A stretch of 19,139 nt of DNA from an uncultured Bacilli bacterium (lineage in GTDB: Bacteria; Bacillota_I; Bacilli_A; RF39; UBA660): NCBI GenBank assembly GCA_947595415.1, contig CANQER010000003.1, positions 1 to 19,139 on the forward strand. The letters run 5' to 3'. The position numbers and the translations under genes are program-made. The notes beneath the pieces are model-generated. The model searched no databases. It saw only the letters and a program-made list of their open reading frames with translations, and was not told the origin of the DNA. Within the stretch, counting starts at the first letter, position 1. Every line of letters starts with the position of its first letter. Positions 13,285 to 19,111 of the stretch are shown here, piece after piece.

Positions 13285-13574
13285 TGAATTTTTTAAAGTT
13301 AAATATTCAATTATTTGCACATAAAAAAGGTCAAGGTTCAACTAAAAATGGTCGAGATTCAATTTCTAAAAGACTTGGAATTAAAGTAAGTGATGGACAA
13401 TATGCTAAAGCTGGTTCTATTATTTATCGTCAACGTGGAACTAAGATATATCCAGGTAAAAATGTAGGTATTGGTAGTGATGATACTTTATTTGCGAAGA
13501 TGGATGGATATATTAAATATGAACGTTTAGGACGCGATCGAAAACAAGTAAGTGTTTATGAAAATCGCATATAA
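13284..13574 (+). CDS. rpmA: 50S ribosomal protein L27 with Prp-cleaved N-terminal extension
   Basis: L27 reaches the peptidyl transferase centre. The 96-residue precursor starts [26 protein letters not shown]. The first 12 residues form the Firmicute extension; Prp is expected to cut after Ala 12 in LNIQLFA, exposing HKKG. The rest ([29 protein letters not shown] and [17 protein letters not shown]) is typical L27. The ribosome site AGGAGG lies in the end of prp. A terminator follows directly. Confidence 0.98.
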   Translation: MNFLKLNIQLFAHKKGQGSTKNGRDSISKRLGIKVSDGQYAKAGSIIYRQRGTKIYPGKNVGIGSDDTLFAKMDGYIKYERLGRDRKQVSVYENRI

Positions 13575-13580
13575 TGAAAT

Positions 13581-13608
13581 AAATACAAATTTTAGTTGTA
13601 TTTTTTTT
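13581..13608 (+). terminator. Terminator of the rplU-prp-rpmA operon
   Basis: AAATACAA (13581-13588) pairs with TTGTATTT (13596-13603) over a 7-base loop, followed by T's to 13608. The 3' arm also supplies the -35 box of the next promoter. Confidence 0.8.
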
Positions 13609-13624
13609 CTTATTGTGATATACT
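13596..13624 (+). promoter_or_regulatory. Promoter of the 12-codon mini-gene, embedded in the rpmA terminator
   Basis: TTGTAT (13596-13601) lies within the 3' arm of the rpmA terminator. A 17-base spacer leads to TATACT (13619-13624) with an extended -10 TG (13616-13617). Transcription should start near 13631. Confidence 0.7.
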
Positions 13625-13656
13625 TTAAGTAGAGAATGGGAAGGAGGAATCGAGGT

Positions 13657-13695
13657 ATGAAATTTGCTTGGGCTTGGTTAAAAAGATTTTTATAA
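13657..13695 (+). CDS. 12-residue Trp-containing peptide (unknown; leader peptide or small functional peptide)
   Basis: A very good ribosome site (GGAAGGAGG, 13639-13647) and ATG open a frame encoding MKFAWAWLKRFL, then TAA. It is basic, hydrophobic and has two tryptophans. It has its own promoter upstream and, after the stop, a hairpin and a strong terminator, so the transcript is about 150 nt. This looks like either an attenuator with a leader peptide or a free-standing mRNA for a micro-peptide or a small RNA. Because the next gene has its own promoter beyond the terminator, a stand-alone unit is at least as likely. No family is recognised. Confidence 0.5.
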   Translation: MKFAWAWLKRFL

Positions 13696-13700
13696 GATTT

Positions 13701-13732
13701 AACTAATTAAAATATATATATTGTAATTAGTT
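13701..13732 (+). other. RNA hairpin downstream of the mini-gene
   Basis: AACTAATTA (13701-13709) and TAATTAGTT (13724-13732) are perfect complements around a 14-base AT-rich loop. No T tract follows, so it is not itself a terminator; it may stabilise the short RNA or take part in a switch. Confidence 0.55.
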
Positions 13733-13737
13733 AGTGT

Positions 13738-13780
13738 AAGACTATGATGAAATGGGTAAATTTCATTGTAGTCTTTTTTT
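13738..13780 (+). terminator. Strong terminator of the mini-gene transcript
   Basis: A 16-base-pair stem (13738-13753 with 13760-13775, two G-U pairs) closes a GGGTAA loop and is followed by T's to 13780. It is the longest-stemmed terminator in the window. Confidence 0.88.
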
Positions 13781-13809
13781 ATAAATTACTACAATAAACA
13801 ACAAAAATC

Positions 13810-13838
13810 TTGTAAAAATTATAATTATTTGTTACAAT
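13810..13838 (+). promoter_or_regulatory. Promoter of the CPBP-like gene
   Basis: TTGTAA (13810-13815), a 17-base spacer and TACAAT (13833-13838) with extended -10 TG (13830-13831) lie 21 bases before the ATG. Confidence 0.65.
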
Positions 13839-13859
13839 TAATATGAAAGTAGGGATTGT

Positions 13860-14537
13860 ATGTTAGTAAAGAATAAAAATTTAATTTTAAAAACATTGAT
13901 CGTTTTTATTTGTTACTTATTCTATAAAAATATAATCGTGTATTTGTGTGGAATATTTAACTTAGGTGAAATTGTTTCAAGTTTCATAGCTGATCTAATC
14001 TTCTTTTTAGGAGTAGTAATTGCTTATAAGGAAGATATAAAAAGTGATTTTATTGATTACATTAAAAACTATAAACTAAAAGATAAAATTTTCAGTATTT
14101 TAAAATGGGTATTAATTATTTTTATTGCTAATATAATAATGGGATTTATTTCAGGACTATTATTTGGAGATGTCGAAGTTGATGAAAATACGACAACTTT
14201 AAATTCATTATTTGATATTTCATTTTTGTATACAGCATTCTTAACCTTGATATTCGCTACTGTAGCTGAAATATTGGTTTTCCAAAAATCTATTAGAGAT
14301 GTTGTTGATAATAAAGTAGCATTTGTAATTGTAAGTAGTGTTATTTATACTATTATGAACTTTGTTTATGCTGATTTAACTAATGTTCATTTAGGTATGT
14401 ATATGTTTATGTATTTCTTACCTGCACTTATATTATCAATCGCTTATGTTCGAAATAAGGATAATGTTTTCATTTTAATGTTTATTAAATTTGTGTATAA
14501 TTTGATTCCATTTACCATACTAGTATTAGGAGGTTAA
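13860..14537 (+). CDS. CPBP-like integral membrane protein with degenerate protease motif
   Basis: The 225-residue protein has about six or seven hydrophobic spans and resembles the CPBP (Abi/CAAX-protease-like) family. The place of motif 1, normally E-E-x-x-x-R, reads AEILVFQK at residues 136-143: only the second Glu remains and the Arg is Gln. The later motifs are also blurred (FVYADLTNVHLG, then FIKFVYNLI with an Asn at the expected place). It may therefore be catalytically inactive. Family members process prenylated or peptide substrates or give bacteriocin self-immunity; which applies here is unknown. A 46-residue membrane peptide follows after one base, in the same transcript. Confidence 0.6.
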   Translation: MLVKNKNLILKTLIVFICYLFYKNIIVYLCGIFNLGEIVSSFIADLIFFLGVVIAYKEDIKSDFIDYIKNYKLKDKIFSILKWVLIIFIANIIMGFISGLLFGDVEVDENTTTLNSLFDISFLYTAFLTLIFATVAEILVFQKSIRDVVDNKVAFVIVSSVIYTIMNFVYADLTNVHLGMYMFMYFLPALILSIAYVRNKDNVFILMFIKFVYNLIPFTILVLGG

Positions 14538-14538
14538 T

Positions 14539-14679
14539 ATGAACTTAAAACACTTTAATATTCTAGCAGTAGTCCAAAAACCAGGTTCAGGGTCAACTAA
14601 CTTAAATTTAATTATAATAATTGTAGTAATACTAATAATTGTTCTTATCGCAAGTACAGTTTTATCAAACAAAAAATAG
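14539..14679 (+). CDS. 46-residue single-span membrane peptide of unknown function
   Basis: The frame starts one base after the CPBP-like gene and has a perfect AGGAGG ribosome site (14528-14533) inside the end of that gene. The product begins MNLKHFNILAVVQKPGSGST, has a Gly/Ser/Thr hinge and then one strongly hydrophobic helix of Ile, Val and Leu, ending SNKK. It has no lipobox or double-Gly leader. The tight coupling to the CPBP-like gene suggests the two act together, perhaps as a membrane protein and its small partner or substrate. This is inference; no family is recognised. Confidence 0.65.
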   Translation: MNLKHFNILAVVQKPGSGSTNLNLIIIIVVILIIVLIASTVLSNKK

Positions 14680-14681
14680 TA

Positions 14682-14710
14682 TTGCTTTTTTTTGTGATTA
14701 GTGGTAGAAT
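14682..14710 (+). promoter_or_regulatory. Promoter of the lipoprotein gene
   Basis: TTGCTT (14682-14687), a 17-base spacer and TAGAAT (14705-14710) with extended -10 TG (14702-14703). It starts three bases after the stop of the 46-residue peptide. Confidence 0.65.
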
Positions 14711-14735
14711 ACTTGCATTAAAGGGGATGAAAAAA

Positions 14736-15428
14736 ATGATTAATAATTTAAAAATAACTAAATCACTTATACCTATTTTAATATCATCAATTATTTTAAC
14801 AGGTTGTGTACATGATAAAGTAGATAATCCTAAAGATGAGGATACATATGGTAAAGTAGATAATAATGTAAGTTATGAATCTGCTGATATAAACGCAAGT
14901 CCTAATGATTTAGTAGCTGATAAAGTAGAGGATATAAAGGATAGTATTCAGGATAAATTAAGTAAAGAAAATAGAGAAAAGTATAAGGATGAAATTATTT
15001 TAGATTTTGCTAAAATAGTAAGTTTTATAAATGGTACTTATGAAATAAATGGTTATAGTATTGATGATGTTACTGATGAAGTTAAATATGATGTTTATAA
15101 TACTTTTATTATTTTGGATAATCAAATTGAAAAGTATTTTCCAGATTATAAAGAAAAATTAGGTAATATTAAAGATAAGACTTTTGAAAATGGTTATAAA
15201 GCGTATTTATATGTTTATCCTAAAATAGATAAAGCAATCGAAAGTGCAGATAATAAATTAGAAGAAGTAATTGGTAGTGATTCTTATAATAAAATGAAAG
15301 ATAAAACTAAAGAAGTAGCTGATTCGATAACTGATTTTGGTAAGGAAAACTATCCTAAAGCTAAACAATATGTAAAGGGTAAGATTGATGATTTAAATAA
15401 ATGGGCTAATGAAAAAATAGAAGAGTAA
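14736..15428 (+). CDS. Helical lipoprotein of unknown function
   Basis: The 230-residue protein has a signal peptide with lipobox LTGC, so Cys 24 should be acylated and the protein anchored outside. After an Asp/Asn-rich linker, residues about 58-230 are charged and helix-forming, with many Lys/Asp/Glu in the style of amphipathic repeats (VEDIKDSIQDKL, KLEEVIGSDSYNKMKDKTKEV, AKQYVKGKIDDLNKWANEK). I recognise no family. The start at 14736 is preferred because AAGGGG (14721-14726) lies 9 bases before it; the ATG at 14727 is too close to that site. It has its own promoter and a short terminator. Confidence 0.75.
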   Translation: MINNLKITKSLIPILISSIILTGCVHDKVDNPKDEDTYGKVDNNVSYESADINASPNDLVADKVEDIKDSIQDKLSKENREKYKDEIILDFAKIVSFINGTYEINGYSIDDVTDEVKYDVYNTFIILDNQIEKYFPDYKEKLGNIKDKTFENGYKAYLYVYPKIDKAIESADNKLEEVIGSDSYNKMKDKTKEVADSITDFGKENYPKAKQYVKGKIDDLNKWANEKIEE

Positions 15429-15441
15429 TCTTCTTTTTTTT
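15419..15441 (+). terminator. Short terminator after the lipoprotein gene
   Basis: AGAAGA (15419-15424) pairs with TCTTCT (15429-15434) across GTAA, then T's to 15441. It includes the stop codon. The stem is only 6 pairs but the T tract is good. Confidence 0.6.
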
Positions 15442-15472
15442 GTAAAGTTATTTTAAAGATTTTAATAATTTA

Positions 15473-15502
15473 TTGACACCAACTTAAAGTTGATGTTAAA
15501 CT
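15473..15502 (+). promoter_or_regulatory. Promoter with a long dyad filling the spacer (MerR-type operator candidate)
   Basis: TTGACA (15473-15478), an 18-base spacer and TAAACT (15497-15502) with extended -10 TG (15494-15495). Centred on A15486, bases 15473-15485 and 15487-15499 form an inverted repeat with 11 of 13 positions paired; its core is CAACTT-A-AAGTTG. MerR-family activators bind dyads of this kind lying between the -35 and -10 of stretched promoters. No MerR gene is in the window. Confidence 0.65.
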
Positions 15503-15517
15503 AAAAATGGTGATAGT

Positions 15518-17122
15518 ATGAAAAAAATATTGTTAATTTTAATTGTTTCTTTTTTATTTATGATACCAGTTAAAGCTACTTCAACACCTAGTCAAGTTAA
15601 AATAACTGATGTATCAATTAGTAGTAATAATATAACTTTAACTTATAAAAAAGTTAAAAATGTAGTTGGATATAAAATATATCGTATGGAAAATGATAAG
15701 TTTGTTCATATTAAAACTACTAATAAAACGACTTATAAAGATTCAAATTTAAAATATAATAAAACTTATCAATATAAAATTAGAGCTTATAAAAAGGTAA
15801 ATGGTAAAACTATATTTGGTAAGTATTCTAGTATCAAAAGTGGTAAAACATCTCCTAAAACACCTAGTTTTACTTTAAGTAGTTATGATTATAACAAAGT
15901 AAAAATAACTATTAATAAGGTAAGTGGAGCTATTAGTTATAAAGTTTATAGATCAAGTAAAAAAAATGGAACTTATACTTGTATTGGTTCTACTAGTGAG
16001 AGTATAATCGATACTAAGTTAAAAACTGGTAAGACTTATTACTATAAAGTAAAAGCAGTAGGTAAATCTGGTAAGGTTAAAACGTATAGTAAAATAAGTA
16101 GTTATAAAACTATAGCTCCTAAGTTAAAGACTGCTAGTTTTAAGGTTAGTTTGACTGATAAGGGAGTTAAAATAAGTATTGATAAAGTAAATGGAGCTAG
16201 TAACTATCAAATTTATAAAGCAACCAGTAAAAAAGGTAGTTATACTTATTTAAAAAATACAACTTCTAATACTTTTACTGATACTAGTGTTGGTAATAAA
16301 ACTTATTATTATAAAGTAAGAAGTTTTAAAGTAGTAGATAAAAAAAGGGTTCATAGTAGTTATTCTAGTGTTATTAGTATAAGTGTTCCTAAACTATATC
16401 AAACTGGTAAATATGTAGTTTCTAAACAAATTGAACCTGGATTATATCGAGTTTTAAACAACAGTAATATGGGAGGCTATATTTCAAGGTTAAATTCTTT
16501 AGATATTGGAATGGAATCGATAATTGCTAGTAATATGTTTATTTCAAATGGTTATGTGGAAATTAAAAGTAGTGATTATGCTGTTGAGGTAAATGGAGTT
16601 ACGATTTATAAAATAGATTATGATACTTATAAGGGTAGTATTAAAAATAGTTATTCATCTGGAAGGTATTTAGTTAATAAAGATATTTTACCTGGTATCT
16701 ATAAAGTTAGTGATATTAAGGGTTTAAATGGTTATATCGAAAGACTTAGTAAGGTAGATATGGAAAGTAGTAGTATTATTAAAAACAAGTATTTTATAGA
16801 TAATGGTTATATTGAAATTAAAAGTAGTGATTATGCTATTAATATAGAAAGTTGTACAATTGAAAAAATCGATTATGATAGTTATTTACCTAATGTATTA
16901 GATGAATATAAAGATGGAATGTATTTAATAGGTAAAGATATTTTACCTGGTACTTATGAGGTTAAAGTAGTTGATGAGAATAATTATGTAAAAGTATTAA
17001 AAGGGGTTAGTTTAGAAGATGAAGAGTTATTAAATAATTCCTATGAAAGTGATAGTACTATTACTATTAGTGATGGATTTGCTATTGATATTAAAAATAT
17101 TATACTTAAAAAAATAGATTAG
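15518..17122 (+). CDS. Secreted protein with three FN3-like domains and three C-terminal ~85-residue repeats
   Basis: The 534-residue protein has a signal peptide (cut expected after VKA, residue 20). Three fibronectin type III-like units follow at about residues 24-110, 112-198 and 203-290, each with the V-x-G-A-x-x-Y-x-I/V-Y-R/K ... T-Y-Y-Y-K-V-R/K-A pattern. The C-terminal half is three repeats starting at about 293, 378 and 463, each opening G-x-Y-x-V/I-x-K-x-I-x-P-G-x-Y-x-V. No LPXTG, membrane tail or S-layer motif is seen, so wall attachment is unclear. It is very rich in Lys, Ser, Tyr and Thr. A surface, adhesion or matrix role is likely but not proven. GGTGAT lies 3 bases before the ATG, and a dyad-containing promoter lies upstream. 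Confidence 0.8.
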   Translation: MKKILLILIVSFLFMIPVKATSTPSQVKITDVSISSNNITLTYKKVKNVVGYKIYRMENDKFVHIKTTNKTTYKDSNLKYNKTYQYKIRAYKKVNGKTIFGKYSSIKSGKTSPKTPSFTLSSYDYNKVKITINKVSGAISYKVYRSSKKNGTYTCIGSTSESIIDTKLKTGKTYYYKVKAVGKSGKVKTYSKISSYKTIAPKLKTASFKVSLTDKGVKISIDKVNGASNYQIYKATSKKGSYTYLKNTTSNTFTDTSVGNKTYYYKVRSFKVVDKKRVHSSYSSVISISVPKLYQTGKYVVSKQIEPGLYRVLNNSNMGGYISRLNSLDIGMESIIASNMFISNGYVEIKSSDYAVEVNGVTIYKIDYDTYKGSIKNSYSSGRYLVNKDILPGIYKVSDIKGLNGYIERLSKVDMESSSIIKNKYFIDNGYIEIKSSDYAINIESCTIEKIDYDSYLPNVLDEYKDGMYLIGKDILPGTYEVKVVDENNYVKVLKGVSLEDEELLNNSYESDSTITISDGFAIDIKNIILKKID

Positions 17123-17137
17123 ACCTTAGGGTCTTTT
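17121..17137 (+). terminator. Weak terminator after the FN3-repeat gene
   Basis: AGACC (17121-17125) pairs with GGTCT (17130-17134) across TTAG, with only four T's. It overlaps the stop codon. Some read-through into obgE is likely. Confidence 0.5.
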
Positions 17138-17140
17138 ATC

Positions 17141-17169
17141 TTGAAAATAATATTGTTTTTTGATATTAT
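17141..17169 (+). promoter_or_regulatory. Promoter of obgE
   Basis: TTGAAA (17141-17146), a 17-base spacer and TATTAT (17164-17169) with extended -10 TG (17161-17162); an overlapping TATAAT lies at 17167-17172. Confidence 0.65.
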
Positions 17170-17190
17170 AATAGAAAGATGAGGGATAAT

Positions 17191-18462
17191 ATGTTTATAG
17201 ATGAAGTTATAGTTGAGTTATATGCTGGTGATGGTGGCAATGGGTGTATGGCTTTTAGACGTGAAAAGTATGTGGAAATGGGTGGCCCTTATGGTGGTAA
17301 TGGGGGTCGTGGAAGCAATATTATTTTTAAGGTTGATGAGGGTTTAAATACGCTTGTTGATTTACGCTATCATAGAATTATAAAGGGTAAAAAGGGTGAA
17401 AATGGTTTAGGTAAGGGAAAACATGGTAAGAAGGCAATGGATATTTATGTTAAAGTACCTGTGGGAACTGTTTTAACTGATGTTGAAACTGGTTTTGTGA
17501 TTGCTGATTTGGTAAATAAAGAAGAAGAGGTAGTTGTTGCTTATGGGGGTCGTGGAGGTCGTGGTAATATGGCTTTTGCGACACGAAATAATCCAGCTCC
17601 TAGTATTTGTGAAAATGGGGAACCTGGAGAGTATCGTAAGGTTAAGGTAGAACTAAAATTACTTGCTGATGTTGGTTTAGTAGGGATGCCTAGTGTTGGT
17701 AAGTCAACTTTTATTTCCCAAATTTCTAAGGCTAAACCTAAGATAGCAGATTATCCTTTTACGACTTTAAAACCTAATTTAGGGGTTGTTAAAACTAAGG
17801 ATGATAGATCTTATGTGGTTGCTGATTTACCAGGTCTTATAAAAGGGGCTTCTTTGGGTGAAGGATTGGGTGATCAGTTTTTACGTCATATTGAAAGAAC
17901 TAGGGTTATAGCTCATATTGTTGATATGGCTTGTTTTGAAAGAAGAGATGCTTATGATGATTATATAACTATCAAAGAGGAACTTAAAAATTTTAATCCT
18001 AAGATTTTAGAAAAACCTGAAATTATTATAGCTAATAAAATGGATGTTTCAGGTTCAAAAGAGAATTTAGAGGCTTTTCAAAAAAAGGTAAATAGTAAAG
18101 TATATCCTATATCAGCTTTTAAAAATGAGGGTATTGATGTTGTACTTATTGAAATAGCTGATATGTTAGATAAAATACCTAAGAAGTCTTTGTATGATGA
18201 AGATAAGGTTGAAAGTCATGTTTTGTATAAATTTCAAAGGGAAAAACCTTTTACTATTACTAAAGATAATGATGTTTGGGTTATAAAGGGTAAAGAGGTA
18301 GAAAAGATTTTAAAGATGACAAGGTTTAATAGTGATGAGGCTGTTTTAAGGTTTACTAATAAGTTAAGAAGGTTAGGTATTGATGATGAACTTAGTAGAT
18401 TAGGAGCTAATGAAGGGGATTATGTAAGGATTTTAGATTATGAATTTGAGTATAAAAAATAA
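17191..18462 (+). CDS. obgE: GTPase Obg/CgtA
   Basis: Obg is an essential GTPase of large-subunit ribosome assembly and stress control; in Bacillus it is also needed for sporulation onset. The 423-residue protein has the Gly-rich Obg fold (1-158: AGDGGNGC, RREKYVEMGGPYGGNGGRG, YGGRGGRGN), the G domain with P-loop GMPSVGKS (165-172), Thr 191, DLPG (212-215), NKMD (282-285) and SAF (308-310), and a C-terminal OCT domain (about 345-423). The start at 17191 (MFIDEV) aligns with other Obg proteins; GAGGG lies 5 bases upstream, and an earlier ATG at 17179 is inside that site. In Bacillus obg follows spo0B after rpmA; here 3.6 kb of other genes intervene. Confidence 0.97.
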   Translation: MFIDEVIVELYAGDGGNGCMAFRREKYVEMGGPYGGNGGRGSNIIFKVDEGLNTLVDLRYHRIIKGKKGENGLGKGKHGKKAMDIYVKVPVGTVLTDVETGFVIADLVNKEEEVVVAYGGRGGRGNMAFATRNNPAPSICENGEPGEYRKVKVELKLLADVGLVGMPSVGKSTFISQISKAKPKIADYPFTTLKPNLGVVKTKDDRSYVVADLPGLIKGASLGEGLGDQFLRHIERTRVIAHIVDMACFERRDAYDDYITIKEELKNFNPKILEKPEIIIANKMDVSGSKENLEAFQKKVNSKVYPISAFKNEGIDVVLIEIADMLDKIPKKSLYDEDKVESHVLYKFQREKPFTITKDNDVWVIKGKEVEKILKMTRFNSDEAVLRFTNKLRRLGIDDELSRLGANEGDYVRILDYEFEYKK

Positions 18463-18486
18463 AACTTTATTGGAGTTTTATTTTTT
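18454..18486. terminator. Bidirectional terminator between obgE and the DUF192 gene
   Basis: A 13-base-pair stem (18454-18466 with 18474-18486) closes a 7-base TTATTGG loop. The A tract on one side and T tract on the other are both inside the stem, so it works in both directions. The arms include the obgE stop codon, and the 7-base loop begins with the first base of the stop codon of the minus-strand gene. Confidence 0.85.
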
Positions 18487-18781
18487 CGTTTAGTTTATAA
18501 TTTGTTATATTTATTGGTAATTCAAAGGTATAGTAAACATTTTTTTTAGGTAGGATTATTTTGTTTTTTTTAAGGTTTTTGTAGATATATAAAATTTGGT
18601 AGTTTTTATCTGTCATATATACGTCAATTGGTTGTTTCATGAAGAATGTATGAATACTATTACATTTTACTAGACATATTCCATAATTGAAGGTTTTTTT
18701 AAACATTAAACCTTTTAATTTGGATATAAAATTTTTATTTATAAAGATATTTATTTTATTATTATTTACGTTTATATACAT
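18467..18781 (-). CDS. DUF192 family protein
   Basis: The 104-residue protein has the DUF192 core: KLKGLMFKKTFNYGICLVKCNSIHTFFMKQPIDVYMTD, with the characteristic GLM start, the C-x-SIHTFFM segment and IDVYMTD, then KNVYYTFELPINI near the end. DUF192 proteins are small beta proteins of unknown function, usually with a signal peptide in Gram-negatives but often without one in Firmicutes. The start was set at 18781 because a promoter and a GGTG ribosome site lie directly upstream; the frame extends upstream to a GTG at 18847, but that extension would cover its own promoter. Neighbouring Flp/Tad pili genes are divergent. DUF192 genes do occur near tad loci. Confidence 0.82.
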   Translation of the reverse strand: MYINVNNNKINIFINKNFISKLKGLMFKKTFNYGICLVKCNSIHTFFMKQPIDVYMTDKNYQILYIYKNLKKNKIILPKKNVYYTFELPINITNYKLNEKIKLQ

Positions 18782-18797
18782 ATTTAACACCAGTACA

Positions 18798-18826
18798 AAT
18801 ATAACATAAAAAAAAATATTTGACAA
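18798..18826 (-). promoter_or_regulatory. Promoter of the DUF192 gene
   Basis: On the minus strand, TTGTCA (18826-18821), a 17-base spacer and TATATT (18803-18798) with extended -10 TG. Six bases later GGTG begins, ahead of the ATG. Its -35 overlaps that of the divergent pilin promoter. Confidence 0.7.
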
Positions 18827-18848
18827 ATTTCTTAAAAAATTATACACT
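18820..18848 (+). promoter_or_regulatory. Promoter of the Flp pilin gene
   Basis: TTGACA (18820-18825), a 17-base spacer and TACACT (18843-18848), or TATACA at a 15-base spacer. The -35 shares five bases with the minus-strand promoter, so the two divergent promoters cannot easily be occupied together. Confidence 0.6.
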
Positions 18849-18876
18849 TATTATAGTAATGGTATGGAGGTCTAAT

Positions 18877-19074
18877 ATGAAGATTAATAACAAGGGTCAA
18901 GCTTTGGTTGAATATTTACTTATAATTGCTGTTATTAGTGTAATAGTAGTGGGTATAGTTAAGTTGTTAGGTGGTTATTTACAAGATGCGATGACAAAGT
19001 CTGCTTGTTCATGGACTGATAAGATTTATGTTGAGGGTAATAAACCTGGTGATGGTAAGTGTGTAGAAAAGTAA
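18877..19074 (+). CDS. Flp-type pilin (class III/type IVb prepilin)
   Basis: The 65-residue protein starts MKINNKGQALVEYLLIIAVISVIVVGIV. The prepilin peptidase should cut between Gly 7 and Gln 8, leaving the conserved Glu at +5 of the mature chain (Glu 12) ahead of a hydrophobic helix. This is the pattern of Flp/Fap pilins of Tad systems. The C-terminal tail has two cysteines (SACSW and GKCVEK), which could form a disulfide. The start at 18877 is supported by ATGGAGG six bases upstream; the frame extends further upstream but without a ribosome site. Further tad genes are expected downstream, outside the window. Confidence 0.85.
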   Translation: MKINNKGQALVEYLLIIAVISVIVVGIVKLLGGYLQDAMTKSACSWTDKIYVEGNKPGDGKCVEK

Positions 19075-19111
19075 TAGTTTTATTATAAATTTTTGTTATG
19101 GAGGAATGGAT

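Noticed and set aside
13657-13780. Classical trp attenuator
   Set aside because: Two Trp codons are present, but no anti-terminator pairing between the first hairpin and the terminator is evident, and no tryptophan gene follows.
13631-13859. T-box riboswitch before the CPBP-like gene
   Set aside because: No T-box sequence (TGGNACCGCG-type), no stem I features, and the region is too short; a separate promoter lies after the terminator.
15518-17122. LPXTG sortase anchor in the FN3-repeat protein
   Set aside because: The C-terminus (IDIKNIILKKID) has no LPXTG and no hydrophobic tail.
18782-18847. Extended N-terminus with a membrane span for the DUF192 protein, starting at GTG 18847
   Set aside because: The extension covers a good extended -10 promoter for the gene itself, and the ATG at 18781 has a ribosome site; DUF192 homology begins only after it.
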